A DNA stretch of 12,997 nucleotides, from NCBI GenBank assembly GCA_964595655.1, contig CAZQQV010000041.1, positions 1 to 12,997 of the forward strand. The letters are read 5' to 3'. The notes under the pieces were generated by a model, which had not been told where the DNA came from, ran no database searches, and saw only the letters and a program-made list of their open reading frames with translations. Below are positions 1-6,868 of the stretch, piece after piece. Within the stretch, counting starts at the first letter, position 1, and every line of letters starts with the position of its first letter. The position numbers were made by a program, and so were the translations under genes. The stretch comes from Caldimicrobium sp964595655. GTDB taxonomy: Bacteria > Desulfobacterota > Thermodesulfobacteria > Thermodesulfobacteriales > Thermodesulfobacteriaceae.

Positions 1-267
1 TTGAAATATAAGATTACTCCAAAAAAGGGATATTTCAAATCACGCAGGCTTTTTTACGCGGGCTAAAGCGGGTAGTATCATAAATTTTATGTATGGCCAA
101 ACTGAGTTTGGTAAGATGGAGGCACCCCAAATATCACAAAAAAGGAATTAAAGGACTATGAGGCTGTAAAGGTGGAATTAGAGGAGGAGGGAAAGATATG
201 GCTCAAAGGAAATTCAAGTGCTTTAAAAGAGGAAGTATTACAACATGACTATTCACAAAATTCTTGA
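1..267 (+). pseudogene. Decayed, frameshifted coding remnant of unknown identity
   Basis: No intact gene lies here, but protein-like sequence runs through two frames. One frame is open from position 5 to about 118 and includes SIINFMYGQTEFGKM. A second frame is open from 115 to the TGA at 265-267 and contains DYEAVKVELEEEGKIWLKG followed by a Lys/Glu-rich tail, with no start codon of its own. Joining the frames near 115-118 would need one frameshift. A third frame gives only a 22-residue ORF from the ATG at 93. Residues 1-21 of yet another reading (from position 1) also look protein-like but stop at 64-66, so more than one lesion is possible. I do not recognise the family. The part at 73-108 is repeated in inverted orientation at 7048-7083, which suggests a once-mobile or duplicated sequence. 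The left end is cut by the window edge. Confidence 0.35.
73..108 (+). repeat. 36-nt dispersed repeat, copy A
   Basis: This 36-nt segment begins TAGTATCATAAATTTT and continues through TGTATGGCC to GAGTT. It matches the reverse complement of 7048-7083 at 31 of 36 positions by direct comparison, without gaps. Four of the five differences are transitions. In the frame that reads SIINFMYGQTEF it lies inside the decayed remnant at 1-267. Similarity fades on both sides of the segment. Confidence 0.6.
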
Positions 268-311
268 CGCTACCCCTACCAACTAAAACTATCCATCGGA
301 CTTAAAAACTC

Positions 312-340
312 TTGTCTCTTTTTATTTTTAAGGCTAAATT
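312..340 (+). promoter_or_regulatory. Possible promoter for the transpeptidase-panCD-rimO operon
   Basis: A -35-like TTGTCT (312-317) and a -10-like TAAATT (335-340) are separated by 17 nt, each matching 4 of 6 consensus bases. Transcription would start near 347, about 11 nt before the ATG at 358. That short leader has no purine-rich ribosome binding site, so the first gene may be translated from a nearly leaderless message. Another TTGACG lies at 264-269 but has no convincing -10 partner. Confidence 0.35.
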
Positions 341-357
341 AAATTTAACCTTTTCCT

Positions 358-1191
358 ATGCGACAGGCCTTATGTTTTTTTCTCTTAATCTTAATGATTA
401 TTCCATTTTCCTTGGCTTTGGGCTTTTCTTCAGAGAGAGTCTATTTGGTTTTTGATAAGGCCCAATATAGGTTAGAAATAAAAGAGGGAGAAAAAACTCT
501 TTATTCATTTGAGGCTGGGTATGGCTTAAAAAGTCCTCTTTACAAAACTAAAAAAGGAGACCTTCTTACTCCTGAGGGAATTTATACAATTAAGAGCATA
601 AGGCCCTCTCAGAGTTATTTTTATTTTGTGGAACTCTCTTATCCTAACGAAAATGACCTTTCTTGGGCCTATTTTAGGGGTGAGTTTAAGGGTGAAAGTT
701 ATGAAGAGACGAACCAGCTTGGTAATGAGATAGGTATTCATGGAGAGGGTCCTGCAAAAAAGGAAAAAGGAAAAAGAGATCTTAACTGGACCAAGGGTTG
801 CATTGCGCTAAGTAATGAAGATCTCAAAACCCTTCTCATCTATGTAAGACCAGGACAAAGAGTCTTCCTCTTAAACTCATCTAAACCCCTGTTTGAGATC
901 CTCAAAAAGTTCGCTTATCCAGTGAAAGTTAAACCTTTGGATTTCTGGGAAGGTGAATTATATTTAAAATTGAGTAACGAAACCTACTGGTATTTTCACC
1001 TTTTGGAAAAGGCAACGGGGTTAAAGGTTTTAACCTTCAAAGAGTGGATTAAGGGAAGACTAAATACCTATTTAATTTCCGAGCCTGATGGCACACTTAA
1101 TCATGAAAAGAAAATTAAGGAAACCCTTCTTAAAAATCTTTATTTTATTATTGAACCAAAGTATAGAGGAAGGGATTATTTATGGAGGTAA
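358..1191 (+). CDS. Exported L,D-transpeptidase (YkuD/YafK-type) family protein
   Basis: This 277-residue protein starts with a signal peptide: Arg2, a hydrophobic stretch at about residues 4-22, and no lipobox. The catalytic YkuD domain follows at about residues 27-172. It carries the expected His (IGIHGEGP, His128) and, 20 residues on, the Cys motif TKGCIALS (Cys148). YkuD enzymes use this Cys to form 3-3 peptidoglycan cross-links or attach proteins to peptidoglycan in the periplasm; some YafK-like members instead cleave such bonds. Roughly 100 residues follow the domain (about 178-277) without a motif I recognise. There is no Shine-Dalgarno sequence before the ATG. The start is chosen because it gives a complete signal peptide. 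The last 10 nt overlap panC, which argues for co-transcription. The fold assignment is strong; the exact reaction is inferred. Confidence 0.85.
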   Translation: MRQALCFFLLILMIIPFSLALGFSSERVYLVFDKAQYRLEIKEGEKTLYSFEAGYGLKSPLYKTKKGDLLTPEGIYTIKSIRPSQSYFYFVELSYPNENDLSWAYFRGEFKGESYEETNQLGNEIGIHGEGPAKKEKGKRDLNWTKGCIALSNEDLKTLLIYVRPGQRVFLLNSSKPLFEILKKFAYPVKVKPLDFWEGELYLKLSNETYWYFHLLEKATGLKVLTFKEWIKGRLNTYLISEPDGTLNHEKKIKETLLKNLYFIIEPKYRGRDYLWR

Positions 1192-2027
1192 TTAAAAGTA
1201 TTTCTGCGATGAAAGAGAAAAGCGCAACCTTCAAAAAAAGGGGGGAGAGCATCGGTTTTGTCCCCACCATGGGTTATCTTCATGAGGGCCATCTGAGTCT
1301 GGTAAGACTTGCAAGAAAAAGGGCAGACCGGGTGATTGTAAGCATCTTTGTGAATCCCCTTCAATTTGGCCCAAGTGAGGATTACCACATTTATCCAAGG
1401 GATCTTGAACGGGATTTACATCTACTTGAAAAAGAGAAAGTGGATGTGGTTTTTGTGCCAGATGAAAAGGAAATGTATCCCCCTGATTATCAGACCTATG
1501 TGGAGGTTACCCGTTTAACCCAGGGGCTTTGTGGAGCCTTCAGACCTGGGCACTTCAAAGGGGTAACTACAGTGGTTCTAAAACTCTTCAATATTGTAAA
1601 GCCTGATTTTGCTGTCTTTGGGGAAAAGGATTATCAGCAACTGAAGGTAATTCAACAGATGGTAAAGGATTTAAATCTGGATGTGGAAATTGTTTCCCAT
1701 CCCATTGTAAGGGAAGAATCCGGGCTTGCCATGAGCTCACGAAATACCTATTTAAGTGAAGAAGAAAGGCACTCAGCTGTTGCCCTGTATCACTCCCTGA
1801 AACTCGCTGAAAGAATAATCCTTGATGGAGAAAAAGATGTCGAAAGGGTGAAAAACCTTATAAGGGATTATCTTGAAAAATTTCCCCATAACAAAGTGCA
1901 GTATGTAGAAATAGTTGATCCAGAAACCTTAGAGAGGGTATCTGAAATAAAGGGGCCTGTTCTTATTGCCCTTTCTGTCTTTGTTGGAAAAACCCGTTTG
2001 ATTGATAATAGATTAATTAAACCCTAA
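1182..2027 (+). CDS. panC: Pantothenate synthetase
   Basis: PanC is the cytoplasmic enzyme that condenses pantoate with beta-alanine using ATP, via a pantoyl-adenylate intermediate, in coenzyme A biosynthesis. At 281 residues it is normal length. It shows the nucleotidyl-transferase signature PTMGYLHEGH (residues 28-37, HIGH-type), FVNPLQFGPSEDY (57-69), GEKDYQQL (147-154) and the KMSKS-like region around SGLAMSSRN (180-188). The ATG at 1182 is preceded by AGAGGAAGGG (1165-1174) with 7-nt spacing. The start lies inside the 3' end of the transpeptidase gene. panD follows 15 nt downstream and supplies its beta-alanine substrate. panB and panE are not in the window, so the pantoate source is encoded elsewhere. 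Confidence 0.97.
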   Translation: MEVIKSISAMKEKSATFKKRGESIGFVPTMGYLHEGHLSLVRLARKRADRVIVSIFVNPLQFGPSEDYHIYPRDLERDLHLLEKEKVDVVFVPDEKEMYPPDYQTYVEVTRLTQGLCGAFRPGHFKGVTTVVLKLFNIVKPDFAVFGEKDYQQLKVIQQMVKDLNLDVEIVSHPIVREESGLAMSSRNTYLSEEERHSAVALYHSLKLAERIILDGEKDVERVKNLIRDYLEKFPHNKVQYVEIVDPETLERVSEIKGPVLIALSVFVGKTRLIDNRLIKP

Positions 2028-2042
2028 GGGAGGTTTATTGCT

Positions 2043-2399
2043 ATGTATCGTAAATTTTTAAGGGCTAAAATTCACAATGCGGTAATAACTGGGAAGAATC
2101 TTCAGTATGAAGGAAGTCTTACCCTTGATTCTGAAATCATGGAAAAGGCAGGGCTTCTTCCTTATGAGGCAGTCTGGGTGTATAATCTCAACAATGGAGC
2201 CCGTTTTGAAACCTATCTTATCCCCGGAGAAAAAGGAGAGGTTATTCTTAACGGCGCTGCTGCAAGGCTCGGTGAAGTGGGAGATACTGTAATTATTGTA
2301 GCTTACGCCTGGATTGATGATAGAGATCTTTCCATCTTCAAGACAAGGCTTGTTTATCTAAAAGAGGGAAATGAAATAGCCCAGATCAAAAATGAATAA
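2043..2399 (+). CDS. panD: Aspartate 1-decarboxylase proenzyme
   Basis: PanD decarboxylates L-aspartate to beta-alanine, the partner substrate of PanC. It is a pyruvoyl enzyme: the proenzyme cleaves itself between Gly24 and Ser25, and the Ser becomes the pyruvoyl cofactor. The cleavage site is visible as YEGSLTLD (residues 22-29), at the position typical of the family. Other typical features are the N-terminal RAKIHNAVIT, NNGARFETY in the middle and GAAARLGEVGD in the second half. At 118 residues it is within the usual range of 115-130. The Shine-Dalgarno AAGGGAGGT (2026-2034) overlaps the panC stop codon, with about 8-9 nt to the ATG. The final 8 nt overlap the start of rimO. Confidence 0.97.
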   Translation: MYRKFLRAKIHNAVITGKNLQYEGSLTLDSEIMEKAGLLPYEAVWVYNLNNGARFETYLIPGEKGEVILNGAAARLGEVGDTVIIVAYAWIDDRDLSIFKTRLVYLKEGNEIAQIKNE

Positions 2400-3666
2400 A
2401 AGGGTATATCCTGTAAGCCTTGGCTGTCCAAAAAATAAGTGTGATTTTGAAAAGCTTCTTTATCTTTTAAGTCAAAAAGGTTACACCTATACCCTTAATC
2501 CTGAGGAGGCTGATCTTCTCTGGGTTAACACCTGTGCCTTTATAAGGCCTGCTATCGAAGAGGCCATTGACCACATTCTTGAGCTTGGAAGTTTGAAAAA
2601 GCCTTCTCAAAAGCTTGTGGTTTCTGGGTGTTTACCTGCAAGATTCAATGTTGAAGAACTCAAAAAACTTCTTCCTGAGGTAGATGAATTTTATGGGATT
2701 GAGCCTTTTTTTCACTTTTCCAGGGAAGAGCCTGAAGAAAGACTTTTAACAGAAAGCCCCTTTTATGCCTATTTAAAAATCTCTGAAGGCTGTAATCATG
2801 CCTGCAGTTACTGCACCATTCCCAGAATAAGAGGAAAATTTCGCAGCAAACCCATAGATTTACTTTTAAGAGAGACTAAAAACCTTCTTCAAAAGGGGAT
2901 TAAGGAGTTAATTCTTGTGGGACAGGACCTTACTTTCTATGGTAAAGACCTTGGCTTAAGAGAGGGGCTTCTTTTTCTCCTTGAAAAGATTTCAGCTCTA
3001 CCCTTTGATTTCAGGATAAGGCTTCTGTATTTACATCCCCTTCACCTTAATCCTCAAATTCTTGAAGGGCTTTTGAGCCTACCAAAGGTAGTTCCCTATT
3101 TTGACATACCCATACAGCATGCCCATCCAGAAATCTTGAAAAAAATGAAAAGGGGGTATGGTCCGGAAAAAATTTTGAAAATAATTGATAAAATTCGAAC
3201 CCTGAACCCCGATTCTTCCATTCGCACAAGCATAATCGTAGGATTTCCTGGAGAGAGTGAGGCGGCCTTTGCTTTTCTCCTTGAGTTTTTAAAGGAGGCC
3301 TCCTTTGATTACTTGGGGGTTTTTCCCTTTTATGCTGAAGAGGAAACTGAGGCCTCTCAAATGGAGGGAAAAATTCCCCACAAAGAAAAGTTGAGACGAA
3401 AAAAATTGGTTTTAACACTTCAAAAAGAGATTACCAAAGAAAGACTCAAAAAAAGAATAGGAAAAGAAGAGGAAGTTTTAATCCTTGGGGAGGACTTAAG
3501 GGGAAGGCCTTACGGAATTTCAAGGATTCAGGCACCAGAGATTGATGGTATTACCTATGTAATTAACGGGAAGGCTGAAGTTATTCCTGGCACTCTTTTA
3601 AAAATAAAAATAACAAAAAGCGGTGTTTATGATCTTTGGGGAAGGCCCTTGGCTTTGAGAGGATGA
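2392..3666 (+). CDS. rimO: Ribosomal protein S12 methylthiotransferase RimO
   Basis: RimO is a radical-SAM enzyme that adds a methylthio group to an aspartate of ribosomal protein S12. The 424-residue protein has three parts. The N-terminal methylthiotransferase domain has cluster cysteines Cys12 (SLGCPKN), Cys48 (VNTCAFI) and Cys80 (VSGCLPA). The radical-SAM domain carries CxxxCxxC at Cys134, Cys138 and Cys141 (EGCNHACSYC), followed by IPRIRGKFRSKP. A C-terminal TRAM-like domain spans about residues 358-424. SLGCPKN, the GKFRSKP stretch and GQDLTFYG favour RimO over the tRNA enzyme MiaB. The start overlaps the panD stop (ATGAATAA) without a strong ribosome binding site, so translational coupling is likely. 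The last 40 nt overlap the convergent transporter gene. No obvious biochemical link to panCD is known. Confidence 0.93.
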   Translation: MNKRVYPVSLGCPKNKCDFEKLLYLLSQKGYTYTLNPEEADLLWVNTCAFIRPAIEEAIDHILELGSLKKPSQKLVVSGCLPARFNVEELKKLLPEVDEFYGIEPFFHFSREEPEERLLTESPFYAYLKISEGCNHACSYCTIPRIRGKFRSKPIDLLLRETKNLLQKGIKELILVGQDLTFYGKDLGLREGLLFLLEKISALPFDFRIRLLYLHPLHLNPQILEGLLSLPKVVPYFDIPIQHAHPEILKKMKRGYGPEKILKIIDKIRTLNPDSSIRTSIIVGFPGESEAAFAFLLEFLKEASFDYLGVFPFYAEEETEASQMEGKIPHKEKLRRKKLVLTLQKEITKERLKKRIGKEEEVLILGEDLRGRPYGISRIQAPEIDGITYVINGKAEVIPGTLLKIKITKSGVYDLWGRPLALRG

Positions 3667-4907
3667 GTTTCAGGAAGAAAAAGAATCACTATTAAAAGGG
3701 CAAGGGCACAAACAAGGGAAAGATAAAGCCCTGGAAAACTTAAAATTCCCTTTTTCTCAATAAAATAAGTGGCAAGCATTGGGGCGGTTCCGCCAAAGAG
3801 GGCAAGGGAGACATTGTAAAGCACAGAAAAGGAGGTGCTTCTAATCTTGACTGGAAATAGCTCTGCAAGGGTTACAGGAAGAATGCTCATAAAAAAGCCA
3901 GAAACTGCAGCAAGAACAAGATGAGAAAGAAGCATATAAGGATAGCCCTTTGGAATAAAAAAATGAATTAATGGAAAGGCAAAAACCGTATAAAGAAAGA
4001 GGGAAAGAATAAAAAAGGGCCTTCTTCCAAAAAGATCAGAAAGGTAAGCGCAAGGCAATATCAGAAGGTTTAAAAGGGCCATAGCCAAAGTATTTGAGAA
4101 AAGGGCCTTATCTGAGGAAATTCCAAAGTATCTGGAAAAATAGGTAGCAAGGTAAACAAAAAGAATATAAAAAGCAACGCCCTGAACCATAGATAAAATT
4201 AAGGTCAAAAAAAAGGCTCTTGGATACTCCATTAAAGCCTGAATAAGAGGGAATCCCTTCATGGGAGAGAGCTTTTCTTTTATAAAATCTGGCGTTTCAT
4301 AAGTGTGTCTTCTTATTACATAGCCCACATAGGCAAGCAAAAGGGTTGGTAGATAGGCTATCCTCCAGCCATAGTTTTTAAGGGCCTCCTCTGATAAAGA
4401 ATGATAAAGAAGGGTTGCTGAAAGGGAACCAAGAAGAATTCCAAAGATGGCACCAAAGAGATTTATACTGCTCCAAAGAGCTCGCCTTTCCTTTGGGCTG
4501 TGTTCTAAAAGAAAGGCAACTGAGGTAGTGTATTCTCCGCCTGCGGAAAATCCCTGCAGGATGCGAAGTAAAGTTAGAATAATTGGAGCAATTATCCCAA
4601 TGGAATGATAGGTGGGAAGAAATATCATCAGGAGGGAGGGTATAGCCATAAGGATAATGGAGACAAGAAGTGCAGGTTTTCTTCCCTTTCTATCACCAAT
4701 ATAGCCTATGAATAGAGCACCAAGGGGCCTTGCAAAAAAGCCCACTGCAAAGGCAGAAAAACTCAAAATGAGAGAAGAAGCAGGATCAGAAACAGGAAAA
4801 AAGAGTTGGGCAAAGATACTGGCAAAATATCCATAAATGATGAAGTCATACCACTCAAGCACATTTCCTGCAATTCCAGCAAGAAAAAGGACTCTCTTAG
4901 AAGACAT
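3627..4907 (-). CDS. MFS transporter, metabolite:H+ symporter (MHS) family
   Basis: This is a 426-residue, highly hydrophobic inner-membrane protein with about 12 predicted transmembrane segments in two six-helix halves. The family signature GNVLEWYDF (residues 14-22) opens helix 1. The loop 2-3 motif GDRKGRKPAL is at 71-80, LRILQGFSAGGEY at 113-125, and a second-half copy DLFGRRPFF follows near the middle. These mark the ProP/KgtP-like MHS group, whose members import compatible solutes or organic acids with protons. The substrate cannot be told from sequence alone. It starts 3 nt after the hslU stop; AAGGA directly abuts the ATG, too close for a normal ribosome binding site, so coupling to hslU is likely. 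The last 12 codons and stop overlap rimO on the opposite strand. Confidence 0.9.
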   Translation of the reverse strand: MSSKRVLFLAGIAGNVLEWYDFIIYGYFASIFAQLFFPVSDPASSLILSFSAFAVGFFARPLGALFIGYIGDRKGRKPALLVSIILMAIPSLLMIFLPTYHSIGIIAPIILTLLRILQGFSAGGEYTTSVAFLLEHSPKERRALWSSINLFGAIFGILLGSLSATLLYHSLSEEALKNYGWRIAYLPTLLLAYVGYVIRRHTYETPDFIKEKLSPMKGFPLIQALMEYPRAFFLTLILSMVQGVAFYILFVYLATYFSRYFGISSDKALFSNTLAMALLNLLILPCAYLSDLFGRRPFFILSLFLYTVFAFPLIHFFIPKGYPYMLLSHLVLAAVSGFFMSILPVTLAELFPVKIRSTSFSVLYNVSLALFGGTAPMLATYFIEKKGILSFPGLYLSLVCALALLIVILFLPETHPLKAKGLPQRS

Positions 4908-4910
4908 TCC

Positions 4911-6233
4911 TTATAAGACAAATTTCATGAGTTCCTCTTTCTCAAGTATATCTAAAAGTTTTTCTCTAACATACTCAGGAGTGATGATAATTTTGGTTGG
5001 AGCAATATCAGGGGCTTCAAAGGAAATATCTTCCAGTACCTTTTCAACCACAGTGTAAAGTCTTCTTGCTCCTATGTTTTCCATTTTTTGATTGATTTCA
5101 TAAGCAATCTCAGCCATAACTTCAATGGCCTCGGGCGTAAATTCCAATTCCACACCCTCTGTAGCAATGAGGGCTTGATATTGTTTTAAGATAGCATTTT
5201 CTGGTTCAGTAAGGATTCTGATAAAATCCTCTTTGGTAAGGGGGTCAAGCTCAACTCTTATGGGGAAACGCCCCTGAAGTTCAGGAATCAAATCAGAGGG
5301 TTTTGCTATGTGAAAGGCTCCACTTCCAATAAAAAGGATATAGTCAGTTCTCACCATTCCATAACGGGTATTAACGGTTGTTCCTTCAACAATGGGCAAA
5401 AGATCCCTTTGAACCCCCTCTCTTGAGACATCAGGCCCGTATGTTTCTCCCCGGCTTGCAATTTTGTCAATCTCATCAATAAAGATTATTCCATGATTTT
5501 CCGTTCTATAAATGGCCTCCTTTATTACTTTATCCATGTCAATAAGTTTGGAGGCCTCCTCTTTGGTCAAAATCTCAAGGGCCTCTTTAACTTTTACCCT
5601 TCTCTTTCTTCCCCTAAAAGGCATGAAAGTAGATAACATCTCTCTTAATTGCATCTCTATTTCTTCAAGGCCTGATGCTGCAAGAATTTCAATGGTGGGT
5701 TGCTTTTCCTTGAACTGAACCTCTATTTCAATCTCCCTCTCATTTAGAGCACCATCTCTTAACATTTTAAGAAATTTCTCACGAGTTAGAGGATCATAGC
5801 TTACATTAGGTGAGGTCTGGGGAAGAAGGTAGTCTAAGAGTCTTTCTTCTGCAAGTTCCCTTGCCTTCTCTAAAACCTTTTTTTCCTCTTCCTCTCTTAC
5901 CATTTGAACTGCCACATAGGTAAGGTCCCTGATCATGGATTCCACATCTCGACCCACATATCCCACTTCTGTAAACTTTGTGGCTTCCACTTTCAGAAAG
6001 GGAGCATTAGCAAGTTTGGCAAGTCTTCTTGCAATCTCTGTTTTTCCAACCCCAGTTGGGCCAATCATAAGAATATTTTTGGGATATACTTCATCCTTTA
6101 AAGGGCCTTTAAGTTGCCTTCTTCTCCAGCGATTTCTTAAGGCAATGGCAACGGCTTTTTTGGCCTTTTTCTGCCCAACGATGTATCTATCAAGCTCTGC
6201 AACTATTTCCCTTGGAGTAAGCTCTCTTTCCAT
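4911..6233 (-). CDS. hslU: HslU (ClpY), AAA+ unfoldase of the HslUV protease
   Basis: HslU is the hexameric ATPase that unfolds substrates and threads them into HslV in the cytoplasm. From the ATG at 6233 it is 440 residues, close to the usual ~443. Motifs: TPREIV near the N-terminus, VGQ at 19-21, Walker A GPTGVGKT (58-65), pore loop GYVG (91-94), a charged I-domain at about 110-235, Walker B IIFIDEIDKI (249-258), arginine-finger region GRFPIR (321-326), sensor-2 GARRL (388-392) and the C-terminal tail KFVL that docks into HslV. An upstream TTG (6251-6249) is also in frame. I prefer the ATG because MERELTPREIV aligns with the family N-terminus and GAGGAG in the hslV 3' end sits 10 nt before it. 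The ATG start leaves a 4-nt gap to hslV. Confidence 0.96.
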   Translation of the reverse strand: MERELTPREIVAELDRYIVGQKKAKKAVAIALRNRWRRRQLKGPLKDEVYPKNILMIGPTGVGKTEIARRLAKLANAPFLKVEATKFTEVGYVGRDVESMIRDLTYVAVQMVREEEEKKVLEKARELAEERLLDYLLPQTSPNVSYDPLTREKFLKMLRDGALNEREIEIEVQFKEKQPTIEILAASGLEEIEMQLREMLSTFMPFRGRKRRVKVKEALEILTKEEASKLIDMDKVIKEAIYRTENHGIIFIDEIDKIASRGETYGPDVSREGVQRDLLPIVEGTTVNTRYGMVRTDYILFIGSGAFHIAKPSDLIPELQGRFPIRVELDPLTKEDFIRILTEPENAILKQYQALIATEGVELEFTPEAIEVMAEIAYEINQKMENIGARRLYTVVEKVLEDISFEAPDIAPTKIIITPEYVREKLLDILEKEELMKFVL

Positions 6234-6237
6234 AGGC

Positions 6238-6765
6238 TTAAAGCTCCTCAACTATAATTTCTGAATTGGTGTAAATACAGATTTCACTTGCGATTTTCAA
6301 GGAAATTTCGGCAATTTCCCTGGCAGAAAGATTAGTGTGTCTTAAAAGGGCCTTTGCAGAAGCAAGGGCCATAGGACCTCCAGACCCTATAGCAACCACA
6401 TCTTCATCAGGCTCAACCACATCTCCAGCCCCTGAAATAAGAAGAAGATGGTCTTTATCTGCGGCGATTAAAAAGGCCTCAAGGCGCCGGAGGATTTTAT
6501 CGGTTCTCCAGTCTTTGGCAAGTTCAACTGCTGCCCTCAAAAGCTGCCCACTATAAGTCTCAAGTTTTTTTTCCAAGCGTTCAAAGAGAGTTAGGGCATC
6601 AGCTGTTGCCCCAGCAAAGCCAACAAGCACCTGCCCTTTATATAGTCTTCGTATTTTTTTGGCCCGATGCTTTAATACAGTATTTCCAAAGGTGACCTGG
6701 CCATCTCCAGCCATAGCCACCTTCCCATCTCTCCTAACAGCAAGAATAGTTGTCCCTTTAAACAT
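6238..6765 (-). CDS. hslV: HslV (ClpQ), proteolytic subunit of HslUV
   Basis: HslV is the double-hexameric, proteasome-like threonine peptidase that degrades proteins delivered by HslU. The 175-residue protein begins MFKGTTILAVRR. Removal of a four-residue propeptide would expose catalytic Thr5. Other expected elements are the GDGQVTFGN stretch (20-28), the basic KHRAKKIRRL segment (32-41) containing the active-site lysine, and the GFAGATADA turn (49-57). It is first in its transcription unit, with hslU immediately downstream. No Shine-Dalgarno precedes the ATG, but an extended-looking promoter lies so close that the mRNA may be leaderless. The family assignment is secure from motifs, length and the adjacent hslU. 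Confidence 0.97.
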   Translation of the reverse strand: MFKGTTILAVRRDGKVAMAGDGQVTFGNTVLKHRAKKIRRLYKGQVLVGFAGATADALTLFERLEKKLETYSGQLLRAAVELAKDWRTDKILRRLEAFLIAADKDHLLLISGAGDVVEPDEDVVAIGSGGPMALASAKALLRHTNLSAREIAEISLKIASEICIYTNSEIIVEEL

Positions 6766-6773
6766 ATCAACTA

Positions 6774-6801
6774 TTTATATCACATAAATTCCAAATAACA
6801 A
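6774..6801 (-). promoter_or_regulatory. Probable hslV promoter, possibly leaderless transcript
   Basis: Read on the minus strand, TTGTTA (6801-6796) and TATAAA (6779-6774) are separated by 16 nt. They match 4 of 6 and 5 of 6 consensus bases. The ATG of hslV starts 8 nt past the -10 box, which is about where transcription should begin. No purine-rich ribosome binding site lies between. Confidence 0.5.
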
Positions 6802-6868
6802 GTTAAGGAGTATTTCTTTATTTTTGGGTATGAAAAGCACCGAAGATGCGATGCAAGAAGCAAGATAG

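Noticed and set aside
93..161. 22-codon ORF (MAKLSLVRWRHPKYHKKGIKGL) as a small protein
   Set aside because: No ribosome binding site, very short, and overlapped by more protein-like frames; the corresponding frame in repeat copy B stops after five codons.
6234..6251. TTG start that would extend hslU by six residues into hslV
   Set aside because: The ATG at 6233 gives the family-typical N-terminus and has GAGGAG at good spacing; the TTG has no ribosome binding site of its own.
5935..6264. 109-codon plus-strand ORF opposite hslU and hslV
   Set aside because: It is antisense to strongly conserved HslU motifs, low in complexity, and has no initiation signal.
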